DNA from: Stenotrophomonas maltophilia
GTDB taxonomy: Bacteria; Pseudomonadota; Gammaproteobacteria; Xanthomonadales; Xanthomonadaceae
Direction of reading: 5' to 3'
DNA length: 35,126 nt
NCBI GenBank assembly: GCA_002364755.1
Contig: DEZI01000029.1
Coordinates: forward strand, 65,068-100,193
The translations under genes and the position numbers were made by a program. This document shows positions 8,659-18,689 of this stretch, in pieces. The notes under the pieces are model-generated. The model was not told the DNA's origin. It saw nothing but the letters and a program-made list of their open reading frames with translations, and did not search any database. Position 1 is the first letter of the stretch. Each line of letters starts with the position of its first letter.

Positions 8659-9432
8659 ATGAGCGCCTTCGACACCGCCACCACGGCCGCCGGCCAGCAG
8701 TGGAACGCCCAGGACTATGCGATCGATGCCGGCTTCGTGCCGCTGCTCGGCGGTGCGGTGTCGCGCCTGCTCGACCCGCGCACCGGTGAACGCATCCTCG
8801 ACCTGGGCTGTGGCGATGGCGTACTCAGCACCGAACTGGCCCTGAGCGGCGCACGCATCCACGGCGTGGACGCCTCGCCGGAACTGGTCAATGCCGCCCG
8901 CGCGCGGGGCGTCGACGCCCAGGTGATGGATGGCCGCGCGTTGACCTTCAACGCCGAGTTCGATGCGGTGTTCAGCAATGCCGCGCTGCACTGGATGGGC
9001 AGCCCGGACCGCGTGCTGGAAGGCGTGCGTCGTTCCCTGCGCCCCGGCGGCCGTTTCGTCGCCGAGTTCGGCGGCCATGGCAACGTGGCCACGATCATCG
9101 CCGCGGTGCAGGCCGCACGCGTTGCCCATGGCCATGGCGCCAGCACGTTCCAGTGGTATTTCCCCACTGCCGATGCCTACGCCGACCGCCTGCGCCAGCA
9201 TGGGTTCCAGGTGCAGCTGATCGAAACCACGCCGCGCCCCACCGCGCTGCCGACCGGCGTGGCCGGCTGGCTGCGGGTGTTTGCCGCGCCGCTGCTGGAC
9301 GATCTGCCGGCGGCCGCCCGCGCCACCGTGCGCGAGGCCGCCGTGGCTCTGCTGGACGATCTGCCGCGCGACGCAGCCGGCCAGCCGCTGGCCGACTACG
9401 TGCGCCTGCGCGTGCTCGCCCGCCGTCGCTGA
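8659..9432 (+). CDS. SAM-dependent methyltransferase, Tam-like, inside the leu genes
   Basis: A class I methyltransferase of 257 residues. The SAM-binding glycine motif is ILDLGCGDGVLS near 45-56, the acidic ribose contact is in GVDASPE, and a motif FSNAALHWM matches the FANASLQWL region of E. coli trans-aconitate methyltransferase (Tam). The C-terminal half (YFPTADAYADRLRQHGF, then GWLRV) also follows Tam. AGGAA sits 6-10 bases before ATG 8659, and the gene lies 10 bases after leuA and 60 before leuC. Yeast Tmt1 methylates both trans-aconitate and 3-isopropylmalate, so a leucine-pathway acid or a by-product of the LeuCD reaction is a reasonable substrate guess. Substrate is inference; fold and position are plain. 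Confidence 0.82.
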   Translation: MSAFDTATTAAGQQWNAQDYAIDAGFVPLLGGAVSRLLDPRTGERILDLGCGDGVLSTELALSGARIHGVDASPELVNAARARGVDAQVMDGRALTFNAEFDAVFSNAALHWMGSPDRVLEGVRRSLRPGGRFVAEFGGHGNVATIIAAVQAARVAHGHGASTFQWYFPTADAYADRLRQHGFQVQLIETTPRPTALPTGVAGWLRVFAAPLLDDLPAAARATVREAAVALLDDLPRDAAGQPLADYVRLRVLARRR

Positions 9433-9492
9433 CTTGACCGTTCCACTTTCTTTATTGATGTTCGCTCTCTCGTACTTCTGCCAGGCATACGC

Positions 9493-10910
<1,418 letters not shown>

Positions 10911-10911
<1 letters not shown>

Positions 10912-11489
10912 TGGCCGGTTTCCGTACCCTGACCTCGTCAAGCGTGGTGCTGGCGCAGACCAACATCGACACCGACCAGATCATTCCGGCGCGGTTCCTG
11001 TCCACCACCGAACGCGCCGGCCTGGGCCGCAACGCATTCAATGACTGGCGCTGGCAGGCCGACGGTTCGCCGGTGGCCGACTTCGCCTTCAACCAGCCGC
11101 ACAACGCCGGCCGCAGCATCCTGCTGGCCGGCCGCAACTTCGGCTGCGGTTCCTCGCGCGAGCATGCGCCGTGGGCACTGACCGACCTGGGTCTGCGCGC
11201 CATCGTCAGCAGCGAGATCGCCGACATCTTCCGCGGCAACTCGCTGAAGAACGGCCTCCTGCCGATCGTGCTGGATGAAGCCGACGTGCAGGCGCTGATG
11301 CAGCGCCCGGACGACGCGCTGACCATCGACGTGGCCGCGCGCGAGCTGCGCACCCCCGACGGCCGCGTCTATTCCTTCCCGCTGGACGGCTTCTCGCAGA
11401 CCTGCCTGCTGGAAGGTGTCGACCAGTTGGGGTATCTGTTGGGCCGTGTCCCTGAAATCGACCGTTATGAGAGTGAGCATGCACGCTGA
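10911..11489 (+). CDS. leuD: 3-isopropylmalate dehydratase, small subunit
   Basis: Swivelling-domain partner of LeuC. 192 residues, close to the family length. NIDTDQIIPARF near the N terminus and FGCGSSREHAPWAL in the centre are the active-site segments of the aconitase small domain. The start at 10911 overlaps the leuC stop (TAATG), with AGGAGG a few bases upstream inside leuC. The 3' end overlaps leuB by 11 bases. Confidence 0.95.
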
Positions 11490-12540
11490 AATTGTTGTCC
11501 TGCCCGGTGATGGCATCGGCCCTGAAGTCGCCGCCGCCGCGGTTGCCGTCCTGAAGGCCGTCGCCGAACGCTTCAACCACACCTTCACCTTCAGCGAGCA
11601 CGATATCGGTGGCATCGCCATCGACCGCCACGGCGAGCCGCTGCCGGCCGCCACCCTCACCGCCTGCCAGGCCGCCAACGCGGTGCTGCTGGGCGCCGTG
11701 GGTGGCCCGAAGTGGTCTGACCCGAACGCCAAGGTGCGTCCGGAACAGGGCCTGCTGGCGATCCGCAAGGCACTGGGCCTGTACGCCAACCTGCGCCCGG
11801 TGCGCACCCATGAAGCCGCGCTGCATGCCTCGCCGATCAAGGCCGAGCTGCTGCAGGGCGTGGACTTCGTGGTGGTGCGCGAACTGACCGGCGGCATCTA
11901 CTTCGGCGACAAGACCCGCGACGCCGACAGCGCCAGCGACCTGTGCCGCTACACCGTGGCCGAGATCGAGCGCGTGCTGCGCAGCGCCTTCCGCCTGGCC
12001 CAGCAGCGCCGCGGCAAGGTCACTTCGGTGGACAAGGCCAACGTGCTGGAAACCTCGCGTCTGTGGCGTGACGTGGCCGCGCGCATCGGCCGCGAGGAAT
12101 TCCCGGACGTTGCACTGGAACACCAGCTGGTCGATTCGATGGCCATGCACCTGCTGGCCAAGCCGCGCGAGTACGACGTGATCGTCACCGAGAACATGTT
12201 CGGCGACATCCTCACCGATGAAGCCTCGATGCTGGCCGGTTCGCTGGGCCTGCTGCCGTCGGCCTCGCTGGGTGAGCCGGGCGCGGTGGGCATCTACGAA
12301 CCCATCCACGGTTCGGCCCCGGACATCGCCGGCAAGGGCATTGCCAACCCCTACGCGACCCTCTTCAGCGCCGCGATGCTGCTGCGCCATTCGCTGGGCC
12401 TGGAGGCCGAAGCCGCTGCGGTGGAAGCCGCCGTGCACGCGGTGCTGGATGACGGCGTGTTCACCGCCGATCTCGCGGCCAAGGGGCAGGCAGTCAGCAC
12501 CGCTGCCGCCACCGACGCGGTGCTTGCCAAGCTGAAGTGA
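11479..12540 (+). CDS. leuB: 3-isopropylmalate dehydrogenase
   Basis: Oxidatively decarboxylates 3-isopropylmalate to 2-ketoisocaproate with NAD+. 353 residues. GDGIGPEV is near the N terminus. The substrate-binding arginines lie in ANLRPVR and VVREL, the catalytic Tyr/Lys region is in TGGIYFG and DKANVLETSRLW, and the metal-binding aspartates are in TENMFGDILTDE. HGSAPDIAGKGIANP is the NAD-binding loop. ATG 11479 is preferred over an ATG 12 bases upstream because it gives the usual N terminus (MHAEIVVLPG) and is preceded by GAGAGTGAG. Last gene of the operon; repeats follow 10 bases later and no simple terminator is seen. Confidence 0.95.
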   Translation: MHAEIVVLPGDGIGPEVAAAAVAVLKAVAERFNHTFTFSEHDIGGIAIDRHGEPLPAATLTACQAANAVLLGAVGGPKWSDPNAKVRPEQGLLAIRKALGLYANLRPVRTHEAALHASPIKAELLQGVDFVVVRELTGGIYFGDKTRDADSASDLCRYTVAEIERVLRSAFRLAQQRRGKVTSVDKANVLETSRLWRDVAARIGREEFPDVALEHQLVDSMAMHLLAKPREYDVIVTENMFGDILTDEASMLAGSLGLLPSASLGEPGAVGIYEPIHGSAPDIAGKGIANPYATLFSAAMLLRHSLGLEAEAAAVEAAVHAVLDDGVFTADLAAKGQAVSTAAATDAVLAKLK

Positions 12541-12549
12541 TGCCAGGAA

Positions 12550-12798
12550 GGGGTCGGATCCTTTTCTGCAGGAAAAGGCTCTGCCCCCGGCAACTGCCGT
12601 CGAGCATGGCTGCACTGCCCCCTGCCGGTGCAGCCACCCATGGGCTGGCTGCACTGTAGATCCACGCCATGCGTGGATGGGGTCGGGTCCTTTCCGCAGG
12701 AAAGGCTTCCACCCCGCCAACCGCAGTCGAGCATGGCTCGACTCTACAGGGGTCGGGCTCCGACCCCGGCAACGGCAGTCGAGCAAGCTCGACTCTAC
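12550..12798. repeat. Composite repeat array in the leuB/smeP convergent gap
   Basis: Two repeat types alternate. GGGGTCGG-type inverted repeats start at 12550, 12679 and 12749; the last, 12749-12767, is a perfect 8-bp stem around GCT. Each is followed by a CCGGCAAC-like link (CCGCCAAC in the second) and a GTCGAGCA segment. Two of these segments are complete palindromes ending CTAC (12726-12747 and 12778-12798). A GTAG palindrome of the GATCCACGCC type is at 12656-12678, and GTGCAGCCA (12628-12636) pairs with TGGCTGCAC (12646-12654). The final CTAC, read on the minus strand, supplies the smeP stop codon. Confidence 0.8.
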
Positions 12799-15700
12799 TC
12801 GCCCGGCTTGACCCTGAACCATGCCGCGTACAGCGCCGGCAGGAACACCAGGGTCAGTACGGTGCCGACGATCAGGCCGCCCATGATCGAGATCGCCATC
12901 GAGCCATAGAACGCGCTGCGCGACAGCGGGATCATCGCCAGCACGGCAGCGAGCGCGGTCAGCACGATCGGGCGGAAACGGCGGACCGTGGCGTCGATGA
13001 TCGAATGCCAGCGGTCATGCCCGGCATCGATGTCCTGCTGGATCTGGTCGATCAGGATCACCGAGTTGCGCATGATCATGCCGGCCAGCGCGATGGTGCC
13101 CAGCAGCGCCACGAAGCCGAACGGCGCGCGGAACAGCAACAGGAACAGGGTGGCACCGATGATGCCCAGCGGCGCGGTCACCAATACCATCGCCGCCCGC
13201 GAGAAGCTGCGCAGCTGCAGCATCAGCAGGGTCGCCACCACGATCAGGAACAGCGGCATGCCGGCCTTGATCGAATCCTGGCCGCGTGCCGAATCCTCCA
13301 CCGTGCCGCCGGTTTCCAGCAGGTAGCCGCTGGGCAGCTGCGCACGGATGCCATCCAGCGTCGGCAGGAGCTGCTGCACCACGTCCAGCGGCTGCATGCC
13401 ATCACCGATGTCGGCCCGCACGGTCACCGTCGGCAGGCGGTTGCGGTGCCAGATGATGCCGTCCTCGAAGCCGTACTCCATCGTCGCCACCTGCGACAGC
13501 GTGATGCTGCCACCGTTGGCGGTGGGCATCGCCAGGCTGGACAGCAGCTCCAGCTGGTCACGCTCGTCGGCCGGGCCACGCAGCAGCATCTCGATCTGGC
13601 GGTTGCCTTCGCGGTACACGCTCACCGACTGCCCGGCCAGGGAACTGGCCAGGAACTGGCTGACCTGCGCACTGCTCACGCCCAGCGCGCGCGCGCGCGC
13701 CTGGTCGATCACCAGGCGCACCACCTTGCTCGGCTCGCTCCAGTCCAGGTTGACGTTGATGACGTGCGGGTTCTCGCGCACCTTGGCCTCGACCTGACGC
13801 GCGATGGCCTGCACCTGCTCGATGTGCTCGCCGGACACGCGCATCTGCACCGGGTAGCCCACCGGCGGGCCGTTTTCCAGGCGGGTCACGCGCATCTGCA
13901 CGTCGGGGAACTGCGGGATGACGTCCTTCATCAGCCAGGTACGCACGGTTTCGCGGGCGTGGGTGTCCTTGGCCAGCACCACGAACTGGGCGAAGTTGGT
14001 CGCCGGCAGCTGCTGGTCCAGCGGCAGGTAGAAGCGCGGCGAACCGGTGCCCACGTAGGACACGTAGTTGGCGATGCCCTCACGCCCGTGCAGCAGCTTT
14101 TCCAGCTTCTCGGCCTGGGCCTGGGTCGAGCGCAGCGAGGCGCCTTCGGCCAGTTCGATGTCGACCATCAGTTCCGGCCGGGTCGAATCGGGGAAGAACT
14201 GCTGCGGCACGAAACGGAACATCATCAGCGAGAGCACGAACAGGCCGATGGTCGCGGCGATCACCCACCAGCGATGGCGCAGGCAGGCATCCAGGAAGCG
14301 GCGGAAGCGCTGGTAGAACGGCCGCTGGTAGGGGTCGTGGTCGTGGTCGTGACCGTGCTGCGCCGGGGCGATCAGGTAGGCCAGCGCCGGGAAGCGGTCG
14401 GCCCACTGCCGGCGCCGGGCCAGCCAGCGCGCGGACAGGCTGCCCGGCTTCGGCGGCTGCGGATTGAACAGGTCCGGCAGCATCTTGTCGCCAAGGTAGG
14501 GGATGAACAGCACCGCTGCGATCCACGACACCACCAGCGCGATGGTCACCACCTGGAACAGCGAGCGGGTGTACTCGCCCGTGCTCGACGCGGCAGTGGC
14601 GATCGGCAGGAAGCCAGCCGCGGTGATCAGCGTACCGGTCAGCATCGGGAACGCGGTCGATTCCCAGGCGAAGCTGGCCGCACGCAGGCGGTCGTAGCCC
14701 TGCTCCATCTTGGTGGCCATCATCTCCACCGCGATGATTGCATCGTCCACCAGCAGGCCCAGCGCCAGCACCAGCGCGCCCAGCGAGATCTTGTGCAGGC
14801 CGATGCCGAAGTAATGCATGACGAAGAAGGTCATCGCCAGCACCAGCGGAATGGTCACGCCCACCACCAGGCCGGTACGCAGGCCCAGCGAGAAGAAGCT
14901 GACCAGCAGCACGATCACCACGGCCTCGGTCAGCACCTGCACGAACTCGCCGACGGACTCGTCCACCGCCTGCGGCTGGTCGGAGACCTTGCGCAGCTGC
15001 ATGCCGGTGGGCAGGGTCTTCTGCAGGCGCTCGAACTCCGCATCCAGGTTCGCACCCAGCTTGAGAATGTCGCCGCCGTCCTTCATCGCCACGGCCAGGC
15101 CGATGGCCTCTTCACCCATGAAGCGCATCTTCGGCGAGGCCGGATCGGCGAAGCCGCGCTTGACCTCGGCGATGTCGCTCAGGTGCACGGTGCGCTCACC
15201 GGCACGCACCGGGAACTGGCGGATCGCCTCGATGCTGTCGAACTGGCCGGTCACGCGCAGCTGCACGCGGTCGGTCGGCGTTTCGAAGAAGCTGGTACCG
15301 GCAATCGCGTTCTGGTCAGCCAGCGCCTGCTGCACCTGCTGCATCGACAGGCCCAGCGTGGCCAGGCGGGTGTTGGACAGCTCGATCCACACCTTCTCGT
15401 CCTGCAGGCCGACCAGATCGATCTTGCCCACGTCGGGCACGCGCTGCAGTTCCAGCTGGATGCGGTCTGCGTAGTCACGCATCACCGCATAGTCGAAGCC
15501 CTTGCCGGTGAGCGCGTAGATGTTGCCGTAGGTATCGCCGAACTCATCGTTGTAGAACGGACCGACGATCTCGCGCGGCAACGTCGCGCGGATGTCGCCC
15601 ACGCGCTTGCGCACCTGGTACCACAGGTCCGGGATCTGCCTGGAACGCAGGCTGTCGCGGGCCATGAAGATCACCTGCGATTCGCCCGGGCGCGAGTATG

Positions 15701-15953
15701 AGCGGATGAACTCGTATTCGCCGGTGTTCATCAGCGCCTTTTCGATCGGCTCGGTCACCTGCCGCGACACCTGCTCGGCGGTGGCGCCGGGCCATTGCGT
15801 GCGGATCACCATCGCCTTGAAGGTGAACGGCGGGTCCTCGGACTGGCCGAGGTGCTTGTACGACCACGCGCCGATCACGGCGAAGGCGAGCATGGCGAAC
15901 AGCACCAGCGGACGATTGGCCAGCGCCCACTCGGAAAGATTGAAGCGGCTCAC
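12795..15953 (-). CDS. smeP: RND efflux pump inner-membrane transporter SmeP
   Basis: A proton-driven multidrug exporter of the AcrB/HAE superfamily, 1052 residues. TM1 is near residues 11-30. TM4 carries the paired aspartates in LVLALGLLVDDAIIAVEMM. A second set of segments (LFLIVVATLLMLQL onwards) forms the C-terminal half, and both large periplasmic porter loops are present. The cytoplasmic loop between TM6 and TM7 contains a His/Asp run, HGHDHDHD, near residue 530. Translation starts at GTG 15951-15953; the ribosome binding site AAGGAG is formed by the last codons of smeO. The stop codon TAG is the TAG of a GTAG palindrome. Order and orientation match the published S. maltophilia smeOP cluster, whose pump is reported to export aminoglycosides, macrolides, doxycycline and nalidixic acid among others. 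Confidence 0.9.
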   Translation of the reverse strand: MSRFNLSEWALANRPLVLFAMLAFAVIGAWSYKHLGQSEDPPFTFKAMVIRTQWPGATAEQVSRQVTEPIEKALMNTGEYEFIRSYSRPGESQVIFMARDSLRSRQIPDLWYQVRKRVGDIRATLPREIVGPFYNDEFGDTYGNIYALTGKGFDYAVMRDYADRIQLELQRVPDVGKIDLVGLQDEKVWIELSNTRLATLGLSMQQVQQALADQNAIAGTSFFETPTDRVQLRVTGQFDSIEAIRQFPVRAGERTVHLSDIAEVKRGFADPASPKMRFMGEEAIGLAVAMKDGGDILKLGANLDAEFERLQKTLPTGMQLRKVSDQPQAVDESVGEFVQVLTEAVVIVLLVSFFSLGLRTGLVVGVTIPLVLAMTFFVMHYFGIGLHKISLGALVLALGLLVDDAIIAVEMMATKMEQGYDRLRAASFAWESTAFPMLTGTLITAAGFLPIATAASSTGEYTRSLFQVVTIALVVSWIAAVLFIPYLGDKMLPDLFNPQPPKPGSLSARWLARRRQWADRFPALAYLIAPAQHGHDHDHDPYQRPFYQRFRRFLDACLRHRWWVIAATIGLFVLSLMMFRFVPQQFFPDSTRPELMVDIELAEGASLRSTQAQAEKLEKLLHGREGIANYVSYVGTGSPRFYLPLDQQLPATNFAQFVVLAKDTHARETVRTWLMKDVIPQFPDVQMRVTRLENGPPVGYPVQMRVSGEHIEQVQAIARQVEAKVRENPHVINVNLDWSEPSKVVRLVIDQARARALGVSSAQVSQFLASSLAGQSVSVYREGNRQIEMLLRGPADERDQLELLSSLAMPTANGGSITLSQVATMEYGFEDGIIWHRNRLPTVTVRADIGDGMQPLDVVQQLLPTLDGIRAQLPSGYLLETGGTVEDSARGQDSIKAGMPLFLIVVATLLMLQLRSFSRAAMVLVTAPLGIIGATLFLLLFRAPFGFVALLGTIALAGMIMRNSVILIDQIQQDIDAGHDRWHSIIDATVRRFRPIVLTALAAVLAMIPLSRSAFYGSMAISIMGGLIVGTVLTLVFLPALYAAWFRVKPGE

Positions 15954-15957
15954 CGGC

Positions 15958-17088
15958 TTACTCCTTGGCCTTCGGCGCGGCGGCCGGCGTGGCCGGCTTC
16001 AGCACCGGGCGGTTCTGCCGGTCCACGGCGGTCACCGGCTGGCCGGCGCGCAGCAGGTGGCCACCCGCGGCCACCACCCAATCACCTGCAGCGACGCCGG
16101 ACAGCACCGGCACGCTGTCGCTGGCATAGGCACCGGTGGTGACGGCCACTTCCTTCAGCGTGCTGCTGGCCGGGTCCACCACCCAGACACTGGAGGCGCC
16201 GTTGGCACCGCGCTGCAGGGCAGCCAGCGGCAACTGCAGGGTGCCGTTGCGTCCGGCGCTGCTGAACACCCGCGCGCTCTGCCCCAGCTCGACATCGGCC
16301 AGCGCTTCGGCGGCCAGGCTGACGCGGGTGGCGTAGGTGCGCGCCTGCGGGTCGGCCGCAGCGGCGATCTCGCGGATCGTGCCCGGCAGGCGCTGGCCCG
16401 GCCGGTTCCACAGTTCCACCTGTACCGGCTGGCCCACCGCGTAGTCGCGGAAGGTCGCTTCGGGCAGGTCGATCAGCACTTCGCGGGCGCCATCGGCAGC
16501 CAGGTTGAAGATGGTCTGGCCGGCCGACACCACCTGCCCGGCCTCGGCCTCGCGGCTGGCGATCACGCCGTCGGCCGGTGCGCGCAGCTGGGCATAACCC
16601 GCCTGGTTGCGCAGCACGTCGAGGTTGGCGCGGGCCGCGTTGGCCTGGCCCTGTGCGGCCTTGAAGGCGGCACTCTGCTGGTCCAGCTGCGAGCGGCTGA
16701 CCAGCTGCTGGTCGGCCAGCACCTGGTAGCGCTTGAGGTCATCGCGGGTACGCGCCAGGTCGGCTTCGGCCGCAGCCAGCTGTGCCTGCGAGGCGCGGGC
16801 CTGCAGGGCGAAGTCGGCCACGTCCAGCTCGGCCAGCACGTCGCCCTTCTTCACCCGCTGGCCGGCATCGACATGGCGCTTGACCAGGTTGCCGCCCACG
16901 CGGAACGACAGCGGACTTTCCTGGCGGGCCCGGATGGTGCCCGGGAACGACGCCGCGCCCTGACCGGCCTGCTCGCCCGGATGCAGCACCAGTACCGGCA
17001 CCGCGGCCTGCGGCGCCTGCTCCGGCCCCGAACAGGCGGCCAGCGCCACCACCCACACCCAACTGCCCAGCCAGCGCACGCTCTTCAT
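15958..17088 (-). CDS. smeO: RND efflux periplasmic adaptor lipoprotein SmeO
   Basis: Membrane-fusion protein linking SmeP to TolC, 376 residues. It has a lipoprotein signal with lipobox LAAC (Cys19). A biotinyl-lipoyl-like half-motif follows (GNLVKRHVDAGQRVKKGDVLAELD), then an alpha-hairpin of about 80 residues (ASQAQLAAAEADLARTR...), the second lipoyl half (YAQLRAPADGVIASREAEAG) and beta-barrel and membrane-proximal domains. An AGGA lies upstream of ATG 17088. The C terminus is Ala/Pro/Lys-rich. It is 4 bases from smeP, forming one transcription unit divergent from smeRo. Confidence 0.9.
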   Translation of the reverse strand: MKSVRWLGSWVWVVALAACSGPEQAPQAAVPVLVLHPGEQAGQGAASFPGTIRARQESPLSFRVGGNLVKRHVDAGQRVKKGDVLAELDVADFALQARASQAQLAAAEADLARTRDDLKRYQVLADQQLVSRSQLDQQSAAFKAAQGQANAARANLDVLRNQAGYAQLRAPADGVIASREAEAGQVVSAGQTIFNLAADGAREVLIDLPEATFRDYAVGQPVQVELWNRPGQRLPGTIREIAAAADPQARTYATRVSLAAEALADVELGQSARVFSSAGRNGTLQLPLAALQRGANGASSVWVVDPASSTLKEVAVTTGAYASDSVPVLSGVAAGDWVVAAGGHLLRAGQPVTAVDRQNRPVLKPATPAAAPKAKE

Positions 17089-17208
17089 CGATCAACGTCC
17101 TGAAAACACAGGGTTCAAACGCGGGGGAGCCGGCACGAGGGCCGACCCCAATTTAGTAAACTGGCCGGTATAGTATAAATATCGAACCGCTTGGTCTAGT
17201 ATTAGGGA
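17089..17208. promoter_or_regulatory. smeO/smeRo divergent control region with candidate operator
   Basis: The half from 17150 to 17208 is conspicuously A+T-rich for this genome. An imperfect inverted repeat of 2 x 11 bases is centred at 17164/17165: TAGTAAACTGG (17154-17164) and CCGGTATAGTA (17165-17175), with 8 of 11 positions symmetric. -10-like hexamers overlap or adjoin it on both strands (TATAAA 17174-17179 plus; TATACT over 17172-17177 minus). A TetR-type repressor bound here would cover both promoters. Operator assignment is inferred. Confidence 0.5.
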
Positions 17209-17886
17209 ATGAGTTCTCCCACTTCCCGCAAAGCATCGGCCAAGCCTGCTGGCAAGGCCGCCGGTCCCGGGCGTCCGAAGGACCTCGGCAAGCGCGCGGC
17301 GATCCTCGAAGCGGCCAAGACCCTGTTCGTCGAACAGGGCTATACCGGCGTGAGCATGGACAGCATCGCCGCCCAGGCGGGCGTATCGAAGCTGACCGTT
17401 TACAGCCATTTCGGCGATAAAGAAACGCTTTTCACCGAAGCTGTGCAGTCCAAGTGCATGGAGATGCTGCCGGACGCGCTGTTCGTGGCCGATGCCGAAG
17501 GCCCGCTGCGCGACCAGCTGCTGGGTATCGGCCAGGCCTTCTTCGAGATGATCACCTCCGATGCGGCGATCTCGGTGCAGCGAGTGATGATGGCCCCGGA
17601 GACCGACGAACGCCTGCGCGAACTGTTCTGGCAGGCCGGCCCGGAACGCACGTGCGAGGCGCTGGCCGATTTCCTGCGTTCGCGCACCGCGCGCGGCGAG
17701 CTGGAGATCAGCGATTTCCGCCTGGCCGGCCAGCAGTTCCTGACCCTCATCAAGGGCGAGGTGCACATGAACCGGATGTGCGGCATGCCGCTGTCACCGG
17801 GACAGTGCGATGCTTCCAGCCACGTGCCCGACAGCGTCGATTTCTTCCTTCGCGCCTATGCGCCGCGAGGGCCGGGGACCGCCTGA
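17209..17886 (+). CDS. smeRo: TetR-family regulator SmeRo
   Basis: 225 residues. A basic Ala/Lys-rich N-terminal extension of about 25 residues is followed by a TetR helix-turn-helix (ILEAAKTLFVEQGYTGVSMDSIAAQAGVSKLTVYSHFGDKETLF, here in one domain of about 44 residues near 32-75). The helical ligand-binding domain has the AefR/TetR_C-like pattern. It is divergent from smeOP with 120 bases between, and in the described locus it controls that pump. The ATG at 17209 has only AGGG directly in front, so start efficiency may be low. It is followed by pcm after 139 bases. Confidence 0.88.
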   Translation: MSSPTSRKASAKPAGKAAGPGRPKDLGKRAAILEAAKTLFVEQGYTGVSMDSIAAQAGVSKLTVYSHFGDKETLFTEAVQSKCMEMLPDALFVADAEGPLRDQLLGIGQAFFEMITSDAAISVQRVMMAPETDERLRELFWQAGPERTCEALADFLRSRTARGELEISDFRLAGQQFLTLIKGEVHMNRMCGMPLSPGQCDASSHVPDSVDFFLRAYAPRGPGTA

Positions 17887-18025
17887 AACACCAAACTGAA
17901 CGAACCGGAGGTCGCGATGACTTCCGGCACTGCGACCCCGGCCGCCCGAAAGCTGATGCTCTGGGCGCGCCGCCGGCCTCCGGCACCGGTAAAATGGCCG
18001 GCCCACTGCGCTGGATTTGAACCTC

Positions 18026-18673
18026 ATGACGATTGATTACGCCCACGCCCGCGAACTGATGGTGGAACAGCAGATCCGTCCCTGGGATGTGCTGGACATC
18101 AAGGTGCTCGACGTGCTCGCCCGCCTGCCGCGCGAGGCCTTTGTCGCTGACGCGCACCGGGCGCTGGCCTATGCCGACGTCGAACTGCCGATCGGCAACG
18201 GCCAGAAGATGATGAAGCCGGTCATCGAGGGCCGTACCCTGCAGGCGCTGGATCTGCAGCCGGGTGACGAAGTGCTGGAAATCGGCACCGGCAGCGGCTT
18301 CCTTTCGGCCTGTATCGGCGCGCTGGCGCGCGACGTGCTGAGCCTTGAAATCGATCCGGAGCTGGCCGCCGCTGCACGCGCCCGCCTGGATGCTTCGGGC
18401 CTGGGCACCAACGTCCGCGTCGAAGTGGCCGATGCCCTGACCTGGCAGACCGAGCGCCGTTTTGACGTGATCTGTGTCACTGGCGCGGTCGACGTGGTGC
18501 CGTCACAGTTCGCCTCGTGGCTGCGTCCCGGTGGTCGCCTGTTCGTGATCCACGGCCGCTCGCCGGCGATGGAAGCCCTGCTGGTCAAGGCCGATGGCAG
18601 CACCGAATCGCTGTTTGAAACCGATATCGATTACCTGCGTGGTGCCGCCCCGGCCCCCCAGTTCCACCTCTGA
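18026..18673 (+). CDS. pcm: Protein-L-isoaspartate O-methyltransferase family protein
   Basis: A SAM-dependent methyltransferase of 215 residues that resembles the enzyme repairing isoaspartyl residues. Visible: MVEQQIRPWDV and LPREAFVA at the N terminus, the SAM motif VLEIGTGSGFLSA near 85-97, and LEIDPELA for ribose binding. ATG 18026 is preferred to an in-frame TTG nine bases upstream. It lies between smeRo and tolC, as in the published smeRo-pcm-tolC operon. Upstream at 17990-17995 is TAAAAT in the context GGTAAAATGGC, which could be an extra promoter. Whether the protein truly repairs isoaspartate is not shown by the sequence. Confidence 0.88.
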   Translation: MTIDYAHARELMVEQQIRPWDVLDIKVLDVLARLPREAFVADAHRALAYADVELPIGNGQKMMKPVIEGRTLQALDLQPGDEVLEIGTGSGFLSACIGALARDVLSLEIDPELAAAARARLDASGLGTNVRVEVADALTWQTERRFDVICVTGAVDVVPSQFASWLRPGGRLFVIHGRSPAMEALLVKADGSTESLFETDIDYLRGAAPAPQFHL

Positions 18674-18689
18674 GTCCAAGGAAGCCGCA

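Noticed and set aside
9433..9492. Separate promoter for leuC (TTGACC at 9434)
   Set aside because: No -10 at proper spacing, and the gene order argues for one transcript; noted only in the leuC entry.
12669..15701. A 1010-codon plus-strand open frame opposite smeP
   Set aside because: It has His/Arg/Gln-rich composition without domains and mirrors the RND gene; in high-GC DNA the antisense frame is often open.
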